In this document: piece after piece, positions 20,501 through 31,940 of the stretch
How the letters are laid out: every line of letters starts with the position of its first letter
How positions within the stretch are numbered: position 1 is the stretch's first letter
From: Nemertoderma westbladi
Taxonomy: Eukaryota; Xenacoelomorpha; Nemertodermatida; Nemertodermatidae
Direction of reading: 5' to 3'
DNA: 35,213 bases
Assembly (NCBI GenBank): GCA_032718475.1
Contig: JAUCBJ010001565.1
Span: 1 to 35,213 of the forward strand
Notes under the pieces: model-generated
The model's input: only the letters and a program-made list of their open reading frames with translations
The model's database searches: none
Told to the model about the DNA's origin: nothing
Program-made: the position numbers and the translations under genes

Positions 20501-23500
20501 TTGGAGACCTACCTGGACGATACAGAGTTCCAGGTTAGTTGGAGACCTACCTGGACGATACAGAGTTCCAGGTTAGTTGGAGACCTACCTGGACGATACA
20601 GAGTTCCAGGTTAGTTGGAGACCTACCTGGACGATACAGAGTTCCAGGTTAGTTGGAGACCTACCTGGACGATACAGAGTTCCAGGTTAGTTGGAGACCT
20701 ACCTGGACGATACAGAGTTCCAGGTTAGTTGGAGACCTACCTGGACGATACAGAGTTCCAGGTTAGTTGGAGACCTACCTGGACGATACAGAGTTCTAGG
20801 TTAGTTGGAGACCTACCTGGACGATACAGAGTTCCAGGTTAGTTGGAGACCTACCTGGACGATACAGAGTTCCAGGTTAGTTGGGGACCTACCTGGACGA
20901 TACAGAGTTCCAGGTTAGTTGGAGACCTACCTGGACGATACAGAGTTCCAGGTTAGTTGGAGACCTACCGGGACGATACAGAGTTCCAGGTTAGTTGGAG
21001 ACCTACCTGGACGATACAGAGTTCCAGGTTAGTCGGAGACCTACCTGGACGATACAGAGTTCCAGGTTAGTTGGAGACCTACCTGGACGATACAGAGTTC
21101 CAGGTTAGTTGGAGACCTACCTGGACGATACAGAGTTCCAGGTTAGTTGGAGACCTACCTGGACGATACAGAGTTCCAGGTTAGTTGGAGACCTACCTGG
21201 ACGATACAGAGTTCCAGGTTAGTTGGAGACCTACCTGGACGATACAGAGTTCCAGGTTAGTTGGGGACCTACCTGGACGATACAGAGTTCCAGCAGGTTA
21301 GTTGGAGACCTGGACGATACAGAGTTCCAGGTTAGTTGGAGACCTACCTGGACGATACAGAGTTCCAGGTTAGTTGGAGACCTACCTGGACGATACAGAG
21401 TTCTAGGTTAGTTGGAGACCTGGACGATACAGAGTTCCAGGTTAGTCGGAGACCTACCTGGACGATACAGAGTTCTAGGTTAGTTGGAGACCTACCTGGA
21501 CGATACAGAGTTCCAGGTTAGTTGGAGACCTACCTGGACGATACAGAGTTCCAGGTTAGTTGGAGACCTACCTGGACGATACAGAGGGTCAGGTTAGTTG
21601 GGGACCTACCTGGACGATACAGAGTTCCAGGTTAGTTGGAGACCTACCTGGACGATACAGAGTTCCAGGTTAGTTGGAGACCTACCTGGACGATACAGAG
21701 TTCCAGGTTAGTTGGAGACCTACCTGGACGATACAGAGTTCTAGGTTAGTTGGAGACCTACCTGGACGATACAGAGTTCCAGGTTAGTTGGAGACCTACC
21801 TGGACGATACAGAGTTCCAGGTTAGTTGGAGACCTACCTGGACGATACAGAGTTCCAGGTTAGTTGGAGACCTACCTGGACGATACAGAGTTCTAGGTTA
21901 GTTGGAGACCTGTACGATACAGAGTTCCAGGTTAGTTGGAGACCTACCTGGACGATACAGAGTTCTAGGTTAGTTGGAGACCTGGACGATACAGAGTTCC
22001 AGGTTAGTTGGAGACCTACCTGGACGATACAGAGTTCCAGGTTAGTTGGAGACCTACCTGGATGATACAGAGTTCCAGGTTAGTTGGAGACCTACCTGGA
22101 CGATACAGAGTTCCAGGTTAGTTGGAGACCTACCTGGACGATACAGAGTTCCAGGTTAGTTGGAGACCTACCTGGACGATACAGAGTTCCAGGTTAGTTG
22201 GGGACCTACCTGGACGATACAGAGTTCCAGCAGGTTAGTTGGAGACCTGGACGATACAGAGTTCCAGGTTAGTTGGAGACCTACCTGGACGATACAGAGT
22301 TCCAGGTTAGTTGGAGACCTACCTGGACGATACAGAGTTCTAGGTTAGTTGGAGACCTGTACGATACAGAGTTCCAGGTTAGTTGGAGACCTACCTGGAC
22401 GATACAGAGTTCCAGGTTAGTTGGAGACCTACCTGGACGATACAGAGTTCCAGGTTAGTTGGAGACCTACCGGGACGATACAGAGTTCCATGTTAGTTGG
22501 AGACCTACCTGGACGATACAGAGTTCCAGGTTAGTTGGAGACCTACCTGGACGATACAGAGTTCCAGGTTAGTTGGGGACCTACCTGGACGATACAGAGT
22601 TCCAGAAGGTTAGTTGGAGACCTGGACGATGCAGAGTTCCAGGTTAGTTGGAGACCTACCGGGACGATACAGAGTTCCAGGTTAGTTGGAGACCTACCTG
22701 GACGATACAGAGTTCCAGGTTAGTCGGAGACCTACCTGGACGATACAGAGTTCCAGGTTAGTTGGAGACCTACCTGGACGATACAGAGTTCCAGGTTAGT
22801 TGGAGACCTACCTGGACGATACAGAGTTCCAGGTTAGTTGGAGACCTACCTGGACGATACAGAGTTCCAGGTTAGTTGGAGACCTACCTGGACGATACAG
22901 AGTTCCAGGTTAGTTGGAGACCTACCTGGACGATACAGAGTTCCAGGTTAGTTGGAGACCTACCTGGACGATACAGAGTTCTAGGTTAGTTGGAGACCTA
23001 CCTGGACGATACAGAGTTCCAGGTTAGTTGGAGACCTACCTGGACGATACAGAGTTCCAGGATAGTTGGAGACCTACCTGGACGATACAGAGTTCCAGGT
23101 TAGTTGGAGACCTACCTGGACGATACAGAGTTCCAGGTTAGTTGGAGACCTACCTGGACGATACAGAGTTCCAGAAGGTTAGTTGGAGACCTGGACGATA
23201 CAGAGTTCCAGGTTAGTTGGAGACCTACCTGGACGATACAGAGTTCCAGGTTAGTTGGAGACCTACCTGGACGATACAGAGTTCCAGGTTAGTTGGAGAC
23301 CTACCTGGACGATACAGAGTTCCAGGTTAGTTGGAGACCTACCTGGACGATACAGAGTTCCAGGTTAGTTGGAGACCTACCTGGACGATTCAGAGTTCCA
23401 GGTTAGTTGGAGACCTACCTGGACGATACAGAGTTCCAGGTTAGTTGGAGACCTACCTGGACGATACAGAGTTCCAGGTTAGTTGGAGACCTACCTGGAC

Positions 23501-26500
23501 GATACAGAGTTCCAGGTTAGTTGGAGACCTACCTGGACGATACAGAGTTCTAGGTTAGTTGGAGACCTACCTGGACGATACAGAGTTCCAGGTTAGTTGG
23601 AGACCTACCTGGACGATACAGAGTTCCAGGTTAGTTGGAGACCTACCTGGACGATACAGAGTTCTAGGTTAGTTGGAGACCTGGACGATACAGAGTTCCA
23701 GGTTAGTCGGAGACCTACCTGGACGATACAGAGTTCCAGGTTAGTTGGAGACCTACCTGGACGATACAGAGTTCCAGGTTAGTTGGAGACCTACCTGGAC
23801 GATACAGAGTTCCAGGTTAGTTGGAGACCTACCTGGACGATACAGAGTTCCAGGTTAGTTGGGGACCTACCTGGACGATACAGAGTTCCAGCAGGTTAGT
23901 TGGAGACCTGGACGATACAGAGTTCCAGGTTAGTTGGAGACCTACCTGGACGATACAGAGTTCCAGGTTAGTTGGAGACCTACCTGGACGATACAGAGTT
24001 CTAGGTTAGTTGGAGACCTGTACGATACAGAGTTCCAGGTTAGTTGGAGACCTACCTGGACGATACAGAGTTCCAGGTTAGTTGGAGACCTACCTGGACG
24101 ATACAGAGTTCCAGGTTAGTTGGAGACCTACCTGGACGATACAGAGTTCCAGGTTAGTTGGAGACCTACCTGGACGATACAGAGTTCCAGGTTAGTTGGA
24201 GACCTACCTGGACGATACAGAGTTCTAGGTTAGTTGGAGACCTGTACGATACAGAGTTCCAGGTTAGTTGGAGACCTACCTGGACGATACAGAGTTCCAG
24301 GTTAGTTGGAGACCTACCTGGACGATACAGAGTTCCAGGTTAGTTGGAGACCTACCTGGACGATACAGAGTTCTAGGTTAGTTGGAGACATACCTGGACG
24401 ATACAGAGTTCCAGGTTAGTTGGAGACCTACCTGGACGATACAGAGTTCCAGGTTAGTTGGAGACCTACCTGCACGATACAGAGTTCCAGGTTAGTTGGA
24501 GACCTACCGGGACGATACAGAGTTCCATGTTAGTTGGAGACCTACCTGGACGATACAGAGTTCCAGGTTAGTTGGAGACCTACCTGGACGATACAGAGTT
24601 CCAGGTTAGTTGGGGACCTACCTGGACGATACAGAGTTCCAGAAGGTTAGTTGGAGACCTGGACGATACAGAGTTCCAGGTTAGTTGGAGACCTACCGGG
24701 ACGATACAGAGTTCCAGGTTAGTTGGAGACCTACCTGGACGATACAGAGTTCCAGGTTAGTTGGAGACCTACCTGGACGATACAGAGTTCCATGTTAGTT
24801 GGAGACCTACCTGGACGATACAGAGTTCCAGGTTAGTTGGAGACCTACCTGGACGATACAGAGTTCCAGGTTAGTTGGAGACTTACCTGGACGATACAGA
24901 GTTCCAGGTTAGTTGGAGACCTACCTGGACGATACAGAGTTCCAGGTTAGTTGGAGACCTACCTGGACGATACAGAGTTCCAGGTTAGTTGGAGACCTAC
25001 CTGGGCGATACAGAGTTCCAGGTTAGTTGGAGACCTACCTGGACGATACAGAGTTCAAGCAGGTTAGTTGGAGACCTACCTGGGCGATACAGAGTTCCAG
25101 GTTAGTTGGAGACCTACCTGGACGATACAGAGTTCCAGAAGGTTAGTTGGAGACCTACCGGGACGATACAGAGTTCCAGGTTAGTTGGAGACCTACCGGG
25201 ACGATACAGAGTTCCATGTTAGTTGGAGACCAACCTGGACGATACAGAGTTCCAGGTTAGTTGGAGACCTACCTGTACGATACAGAGTTCCAGGTTAGTT
25301 GGAGACCTACCTGGACGATACAGAGTTCCAGGTTAGTTGGAGACCTGGACGATACAGAGTTCCAGGTTAGTTGGAGACCTACCTGGACGATATAGAGTTC
25401 CAGGTTAGTTGGAGACCTACCTGGACGATACAGAGTTCCAGGTTAGTTGGAGACCTACCTGGACGATACAGAGTTCCAGGTTAGTTGGAGACCTACCTGG
25501 ACGATACAGAGTTCCAGGTTAGTTGGAGACCTACCTGGACGATACAGAGTTCCAGGTTAGTTGGAGACCTACCTGGACGATACAGAGTTCCAGGTTAGTT
25601 GGAGACCTACCTGGACGATACAGAGTTCCAGGTTAGTTGGAGACCTACCTGGATGATACAGAGTTCCAGGTTAGTTGGAGACCTACCTGGACGATACAGA
25701 GTTCCAGGTTAGTTGGAGACCTACCTGGACGATACAGAGTTCCAGGTTAGTTGGGGACCTACCTGGACGATACAGAGTTCCAGCAGGTTAGTTGGAGACC
25801 TGGACGATACAGAGTTCCAGGTTAGTTGGAGACCTACCTGGACGATACAGAGTTCCAGGTTAGTTGGAGACCTACCTGGACGATACAGAGTTCTAGGTTA
25901 GTTGGAGACCTGTACGATACAGAGTTCCAGGTTAGTTGGAGGCCTACCTGGACGATACAGAGTTCCAGGTTAGTTGGAGACCTACCTGGACGATATAGAG
26001 TTCCAGGTTAGTTGGAGACCTACCTGGACGATACAGAGTTCCAGGTTAGTTGGAGACCTACCTGGACGATACAGAGTTCCAGGTTAGTTGGAGACCTACC
26101 TGGACGATACAGAGTTCCAGGTTAGTTGGAGACCTACCTGGACGATACAGAGTTCCAGGTTAGTTGGAGACCTACCTGGACGATACAGAGTTCCAGGTTA
26201 GTTGGAGACCTACCTGGACGATACAGAGTTCCAGGTTAGTTGGAGACCTACCTGGACGATACAGAGTTCCAGGTTAGTTGGAGACCTACCTGGACGATAC
26301 AGAGTTCCAGGTTAGTTGGAGACCTACCTGGACGATACAGAGTTCCAGGTTAGTTGGGGACCTACCTGGACGATACAGAGTTCCAGCAGGTTAGTTGGAG
26401 ACCTGGACGATACAGAGTTCCAGGTTAGTTGGAGACCTACCTGGACGATACAGAGTTCCAGGTTAGTTGGAGACCTACCTGGACGATACAGAGTTCTAGG

Positions 26501-29012
26501 TTAGTTGGAGACCTGTACGATACAGAGTTCCAGGTTAGTTGGAGGCCTACCTGGACGATACAGAGTTCCAGGTTAGTTGGAGACCTACCTGGACGATATA
26601 GAGTTCCAGGTTAGTTGGAGACCTACCTGGACGATACAGAGTTCCAGGTTAGTTGGAGACCTACCTGGACGATACAGAGTTCCAGGTTAGTTGGAGACCT
26701 ACCTGGACGATACAGAGTTCCAGGTTAGTTGGAGACCTACCTGGACGATACAGAGTTCCAGGTTAGTTGGAGACCTACCTGGACGATACAGAGTTCCAGG
26801 TTAGTTGGAGACCTACCTGGACGATACAGAGTTCCAGGTTAGTTGGAGACCTACCTGGACGATACAGAGTTCCAGGTTAGTTGGAGACCTACCTGGACGA
26901 TACAGAGTTCTAGGTTAGTTGGAGACCTGGACGATACAGAGTTCCAGGTTAGTTGGAGACCTACCTGGACGATACAGAGTTCCAGGTTAGTTGGAGACCT
27001 ACCTGGACGATACAGAGTTCCAGGTTAGTTAGAGACCTACCGGGACGATACAGAGTTCCATGTTAGTTGGAGACCTACCTGGACGATACAGAGTTCCAGG
27101 TTAGTTGGAGACCTACCTGGACGATACAGAGTTCCAGGTTAGTTGGGGACCTACCTGGACGATACAGAGTTCCAGAAGGTTAGTTGGAGACCTGGACGAT
27201 ACAGAGTTCCAGGTTAGTTGGAGACCTACCGGGACGATACAGAGTTCCAGGTTAGTTGGAGACCTACCTGGACGATACAGAGTTCCAGGTTAGTCGGAGA
27301 CCTACCTGGACGATACAGAGTTCCAGGTTAGTTGGAGACCTACCTGGACGATACAGAGTTCCAGGTTAGTTGGAGACCTACCTGGACGATACAGAGTTCC
27401 AGGTTAGTTGGAGACCTACCTGGACGATACAGAGTTCCAGGTTAGTTGGAGACCTACCTGGACGATACAGAGTTCCAGGTTAGTTGGAGACCTACCTGGA
27501 CGATACAGAGTTCCAGGTTAGTTGGAGACCTACCTGGACGATACAGAGTTCTAGGTTAGTTGTAGACCTACCTGGACGATACAGAGTTCCAGGTTAGTTG
27601 GAGACCTACCTGGACGATACAGAGTTCCAGGTTAGTTGGAGACCTACCTGGACGATACAGAGTTCCAGGTTAGTTGGAGACCTACCTGGACGATACAGAG
27701 TTCCAGGTTAGTTGGAGACCTACCTGGACGATACAGAGTTCCAGAAGGTTAGTTGGAGACCTGGACGATACAGAGTTCCAGGTTAGTTGGAGACCTACCT
27801 GGACGATACAGAGTTCCAGGTTAGTTGGAGACCTACCTGGACGATACAGAGTTCCAGGTTAGTTGGAGACCTACCTGGACGATACAGAGTTCCAGGTTAG
27901 TTGGAGACCTACCTGGACGATACAGAGTTCCAGGTTAGTTGGAGACCTACCTGGACGATTCAGAGTTCCAGGTTAGTTGGAGACCTACCTGGACGATACA
28001 GAGTTCCAGGTTAGTTGGAGACCTACCTGGACGATACAGAGTTCCAGGTTAGTTGGAGACCTACCTGGACGATACAGAGTTCCAGGTTAGTTGGAGACCT
28101 ACCTGGACGATACAGAGTTCTAGGTTAGTTGGAGACCTACCTGGACGATACAGAGTTCCAGGTTAGTTGGAGACCTACCTGGACGATACAGAGTTCCAGG
28201 TTAGTTGGAGACCTACCTGGACGATACAGAGTTCTAGGTTAGTTGGAGACCTGGACGATACAGAGTTCCAGGTTAGTCGGAGACCTACCTGGACGATACA
28301 GAGTTCCAGGTTAGTTGGAGACCTACCTGGACGATACAGAGTTCCAGGTTAGTTGGGTACCTACCTGGACGATACAGAGTTCCAGAAGGTTAGTTGGAGA
28401 CCTGGACGATACAGAGTTCCAGGTTAGTTGGAGACCTACCGGGACGATACAGAGTTCCAGGTTAGTTGGAGACCTACCTGGACGATACAGAGTTCCAGGT
28501 TAGTTGGAGACCTACCTGGACGATACAGAGTTCCAGGTTAGTTGGAGACCTACCTGGACGATACAGAGTTCCAGAAGGTTAGTTGGAGACCTACCGGGAC
28601 GATACAGAGTTCCATGTTAGTTGGAGACCTACCTGGACGATACAGAGTTCCATGTTAGTTGGAGACCTACCTGGACGATACAGAGTTCCATGTTAGTTGG
28701 AGACCTACCTGGACGATACAGAGTTCCAGGTTAGTTGGAGACCTACCTGGACGATACAGAGTTCCAGGTTAGTTGGAGACCTACCGGGACGATACAGAGT
28801 TCCATGTTAGTTGGAGACCTACCTGGACGATACAGAGTTCCATGTTAGTTGGAGACCTACCTGGACGATACAGAGTTCCAGGTTAGTTGGAGACCTACCT
28901 GGACGATACAGAGTTCCAGGTTAGTTGGAGACCTACCTGGACGATACAGAGTTCCAGGTTAGTTGGAGACCAACCTGGACGATACAGAGTTCCAGGTTAG
29001 TTGGGGACCTAC
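17476..29012 (+). repeat. Giant 38-bp minisatellite (~300 copies) seeded at a 5' splice site
   Basis: Starts inside the headpiece exon and fills almost the whole following intron. The unit is 34 nt identical to the exon tail (gttggagacctacctggacg, then atacagagttccag) plus intronic GTTA. The next unit supplies GT to complete the donor GTTAGT, so nearly every copy carries CAG|GTTAGT. At 11.5 kb this is about 300 units. Recurring variants are a 34-bp unit (gacctggacg, loss of 4 nt), a 41-bp unit (ttccagcagg or ttccagaagg, gain of 3 nt), tctagg for tccagg, accggg for acctgg, gacctgtacg, and ttccatg. Fixed combinations of variants recur at long spacing, showing multi-unit duplications. Open frames of about 61 residues in it are by-products: reading on from the exon stops after about 27 codons. 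Confidence 0.97.
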
Positions 29013-29114
29013 ATACATGCCTTATATCTAGCTATATGTAACAGCCAATAGGGGGATCTTCGGGTTGTCTCCGGTGTTTCACAAGTTCACGGATCTCTTT
29101 ACTTTTTTTAAACT

Positions 29115-29138
29115 GGAAAATACAGAGTTCCAGTTTTT
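29115..29138 (+). repeat. Isolated remnant of the 38-bp unit
   Basis: ctggaaaatacagagttcca followed by g differs at only two positions from the corresponding part of the array unit (ctggacgatacagagttcca, then g). It is followed by ttttt instead of GTTAGT, so the donor is lost. It sits about 100 bp beyond the array and 25 bp before the first acceptor copy, suggesting the array once reached, or passed on to, the 3' splice-site region. Confidence 0.65.
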
Positions 29139-29214
29139 ATAACATTGTTTATATTTCTACAGGAGGTGACCTCTTTGTAACATCGTTTATATTTCTACAG
29201 GAGGTGACTTCTAT
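29139..29214 (+). other. Tandemly duplicated 3' splice site, 38-bp offset
   Basis: The block 'taaca(t/c)cg..tttatatttctacag|gaggtgac' occurs twice, with AG ends at 29162 and 29200, exactly 38 bp apart. Both copies have the same pyrimidine-rich stretch and CAG. Using the second acceptor gives EVTSMTRDEF and completes the headpiece. Using the first gives GAG GTG ACC TCT TTG TAA, so a stop after five residues and a headpiece without its C-terminal helix. Confidence 0.85.
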
Positions 29215-29287
29215 GACTCGAGATGAATTCATGGCTCTTGCTGAATGGCGACAATTCCAATTGAAGAAAGAGAAACATTTGTTTTAG
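29201..29287 (+). CDS. Supervillin/villin-type headpiece gene, terminal exon (coding part)
   Basis: Acceptor tttatatttctacag|GAGGTG, phase 0, then 28 codons and TAG at 29285-29287. The peptide is EVTSMTRDEFMALAEWRQFQ, then LKKEKHLF. This is the C-terminal helical half of the villin headpiece: MT-(R)-(D/E)-EF, a Trp in the hydrophobic cap position, and the basic LKK-(E/A)-K-x-LF terminus used in F-actin binding. Together with the exon ending at 17509 it forms an uninterrupted headpiece of expected length. Both halves are intact and share the phase, which argues for a functional gene rather than a pseudogene. The alternative is that both exons travelled together as a captured fragment in a large element. 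Confidence 0.85.
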   Translation, partial: EVTSMTRDEFMALAEWRQFQLKKEKHLF

Positions 29288-29510
29288 TTGATTTTTATTT
29301 TATTGTTTCATTCCATTTTTCTTTTATACTACTTATATCAGCAATCCAATCCACCTTTTTGTTGCCTTCTCTATTTTATCTATCTTATATTTTAATTGAG
29401 TATTTTTTTATTTCTGCTATTCCAATAGACTAGCCATATAACAATCAATCTATATTTTATTGCTTTAAATATATTGTTTATTATTTAATAAAATCGCATA
29501 TAAAGTTAGG
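29288..29510 (+). other. 3' untranslated region of the headpiece gene
   Basis: AT-rich stretch after TAG leading to AATAAA at 29487-29492. Cleavage would be expected about 10-30 nt later, giving a 3' UTR of roughly 220 nt. An open frame of 62 codons in this stretch is hydrophobic and T-rich and not considered a gene. Confidence 0.5.
29487..29492 (+). terminator. Polyadenylation signal AATAAA
   Basis: Canonical hexamer 200 nt after the headpiece stop codon, within ttatttaataaaatcgc. The sequence is AT-rich, so the hexamer can occur by chance, but position and strand fit. Confidence 0.55.
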
Positions 29511-30229
29511 TATTCATTAGGTTTGGATTATTATGGTTTATAGCAATTACAATATTGCTTACAAACTGGTTTGTTACTCAACTAAATAGTTATTATCCAC
29601 CTGGTGCCTTTTAATCAAAATCTTTTGTTGTTCATTTTGTGCAATTTATATAATTATGCTGATAATTTTACATTCCCATTTTAGATTATTGTTATTGTAT
29701 GTTAGTAGTAATGGGTTATATTATTGGCGTTTATTGAATTGAATAGAATGGAACATAATTCATAATTTGAGTTTTTTTAATTCCTCGATTTAATAAATAT
29801 TATAAGACAAAGGAAGATCAGGGCAACTTCTAGTATTAACATTAAAATGCAGAGCAGTGGAGATCATTACAACGCACACAATAAATACCCAGTAAAAATG
29901 TATAAAGAAATTCTGTTTTAAAAAATACAAGACTGGTAGATATTATATTTTACTTTGCATTGAAGTATTTAATAAATAGCAAATGTATTGGGTTGTTTTT
30001 GTAAGGTAATTTAATATTGTTGACGTGTCATCAACATTGAATTTTGTCGATAAGCCGGCACAGCATTCTTAAAAATGCAGCTGGGTCAATAAGCTTAAAA
30101 GTGGCCAAAAAGGGGTACAAATTGACCGAAAATTTTTTGTCGGAAATTAGTGCCATACCATACACCATTCGAAAGATAATTTCATGGCGAATCTTGTGAT
30201 GGTAGAGGGAGAGCATGAGGCGGTGCTCA
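29511..30229. other. AT-rich intergenic or intronic DNA
   Basis: No coding signal. A minus-strand open frame (30031-30336, 101 codons) overlaps the start of the CTGTAACG cluster. It has no recognised domain and may be part of a transposon arm. Confidence 0.4.
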
Positions 30230-31940
30230 AAGGGAGACATATGGCAAAAACTAATGTCATATCTGTAACGTTTTTGTCTACCACTGTAACGCATTACAGT
30301 GATGACATTTATGGGACAAACGTCTGTAACGGCCATCTGTAACGGTAATTATGTTATATGGATTTTGCAGTATTTATAACTTATTGCTTCGACAATAAGG
30401 TAATTTATTGGACAAACATCTGTAACAAACAGCGATATCTGCCCATAACCATCGCATCCACTAAATTATATGTACTTAATACACATGGTTTCCAATAAAT
30501 ATAGAAAAAGTTTTTCACTAACATTTTTCTGTGTAACCGATAATCTTGTTTTACACGATTTTTTTTATCCCGTGTTAAATTTTCTCTATCGCGCCGCTTT
30601 TTATATGCTTGTTTAAAATACTATGTATAACAACCGCGGTACATTTGCTCTCTGTACTTATTTAACCGCTTCCTGGCGTTTCTCTGCAACTGATTCAGAT
30701 ACGTCCATTACCTCATCCAATAAACGGATCTGACTAAACTTATCACAATAATATAAGTAGTGCACAAGTCCGTCATGTAAGTCAGTAAGTGATGTTAAGC
30801 CAATGATTTAGAAATTGATAGTAAAATATAGGCCTTTTATACGCATTAGAGTATTTAATCATTAGAGTAAATTATAATCTTACATTGAAGTTACACAAGA
30901 CTCACTGATAACAGTCACTGGATTCTTTACTTTTGTTTATTTATTGCTTCATGTCAGATGAAATTAGACATACAAATTTATTGAAGTCTATCTATATACT
31001 GTACGTCTGCAGACCCTAATCATGAAAAACGAAAAACAAAACATTGGGCAAAGGACCGTCTGTACAATATATTGTATGTTAAAAAAAACACTGTTTGTAG
31101 GAAATGTATCTTCTACAATTCTAAACGAAATAAAGCGAAATTTTACAGAAAGCACATTTTATTAATACATAAAATTTATAAGATGGAGATTGTATATTTG
31201 CAATTAATTCCTAAATTATTTACCACGGACCCAGAAGCTCTGGATTCATACAATTTCATATGTGAAGTGAATCTGCGCTTTACTCCCCAGAATCCACAAT
31301 CACCTCTTCCCGGATAGAGATAAACATGAATCCGTGTTTTACTCCCCTTACGGGATCAAGTAACGCACTTGACAATGAAAATTATCTTGAATTCGCATTT
31401 TGGACTCATTTCCGGATTTCATGAAAATCCGGATCCGCGTTTTAACCCCAAAATCCGGGTACCGATCCGGATCCGTGTTTTACACTTACCCATCTTACAC
31501 TACCACATTACCATGAGCAGTTAGGATGTCAGTAGGAAGACGAAGAACGTATCAAACGCGTAGGCATTCAAGTATTGTCAGTGATGCCTTATTGTATTTC
31601 AGGATGACACTCCGTTACAGATAGGACTGTCATATAGATAGGACTGAAAACCTACAGTCTGTAACGCATCGATAACTGGTTATATAATGCGTTACAGATG
31701 AGACATCCCTTATCTGTAACGCACTGCACTGTAACGGTGACGCGTTACAGATTGTTGACAAAAACGCTTACCACCGCCATACATCATAGGTGTTTATTTA
31801 TCACATTAACTCTTGGGGTTAATGCGGCATAAATTAAAATTGCCTTTCCACACGTACCATTATACTTGTATGAGATTAATATTATCAAAATCTATGGCCA
31901 CATTTGTAGCGTTACAGATATGGACGTTTATGCTTTCTAC
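30230..31940. mobile_element. Element bounded by CTGTAACG/CGTTACAG motif clusters
   Basis: CTGTAACG or its complement occurs about five times at 30260-30345 and about seven times at 31610-31750, plus one near 31911. The string CGTTACAG-n-GTTGACAAAAACG (near 31744) has an inverted counterpart near 30265 (CGTTTTTGTCTACCACTGTAACG). This suggests two inverted, motif-rich ends of one DNA transposon. The interior is AT-rich and non-coding and holds the GGATCCGG end at 31225-31495. Ends and superfamily are not fixed. Confidence 0.5.
31225..31495. mobile_element. GGATCCGG transposon end, inverted relative to 11708
   Basis: Ends ccggatccgtgttttacact then taccc, the near-complement of the left end at 11709-11740. 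Inward lie degenerate boxes of the same family on the opposite strand (tgaatccgtgttttactccc, tccggatttcatgaaaatcc, ggatccgcgttttaacccc), but no regular 53-bp array. The following bases, TACACTA at 31496-31502, equal those before the left end at 11701-11707. Confidence 0.7.

Noticed and set aside
18086-28503. Many plus-strand open frames of about 61-79 codons within the 38-bp array
   Set aside because: They are the same repeat read in a frame that happens to stay open for about five units. They have no ATG start, recur with the repeat and are intronic.
30031-30336. 101-codon minus-strand frame as a gene
   Set aside because: No recognised domain, overlaps a motif cluster of a likely transposon end, and is short in a region without splice support.
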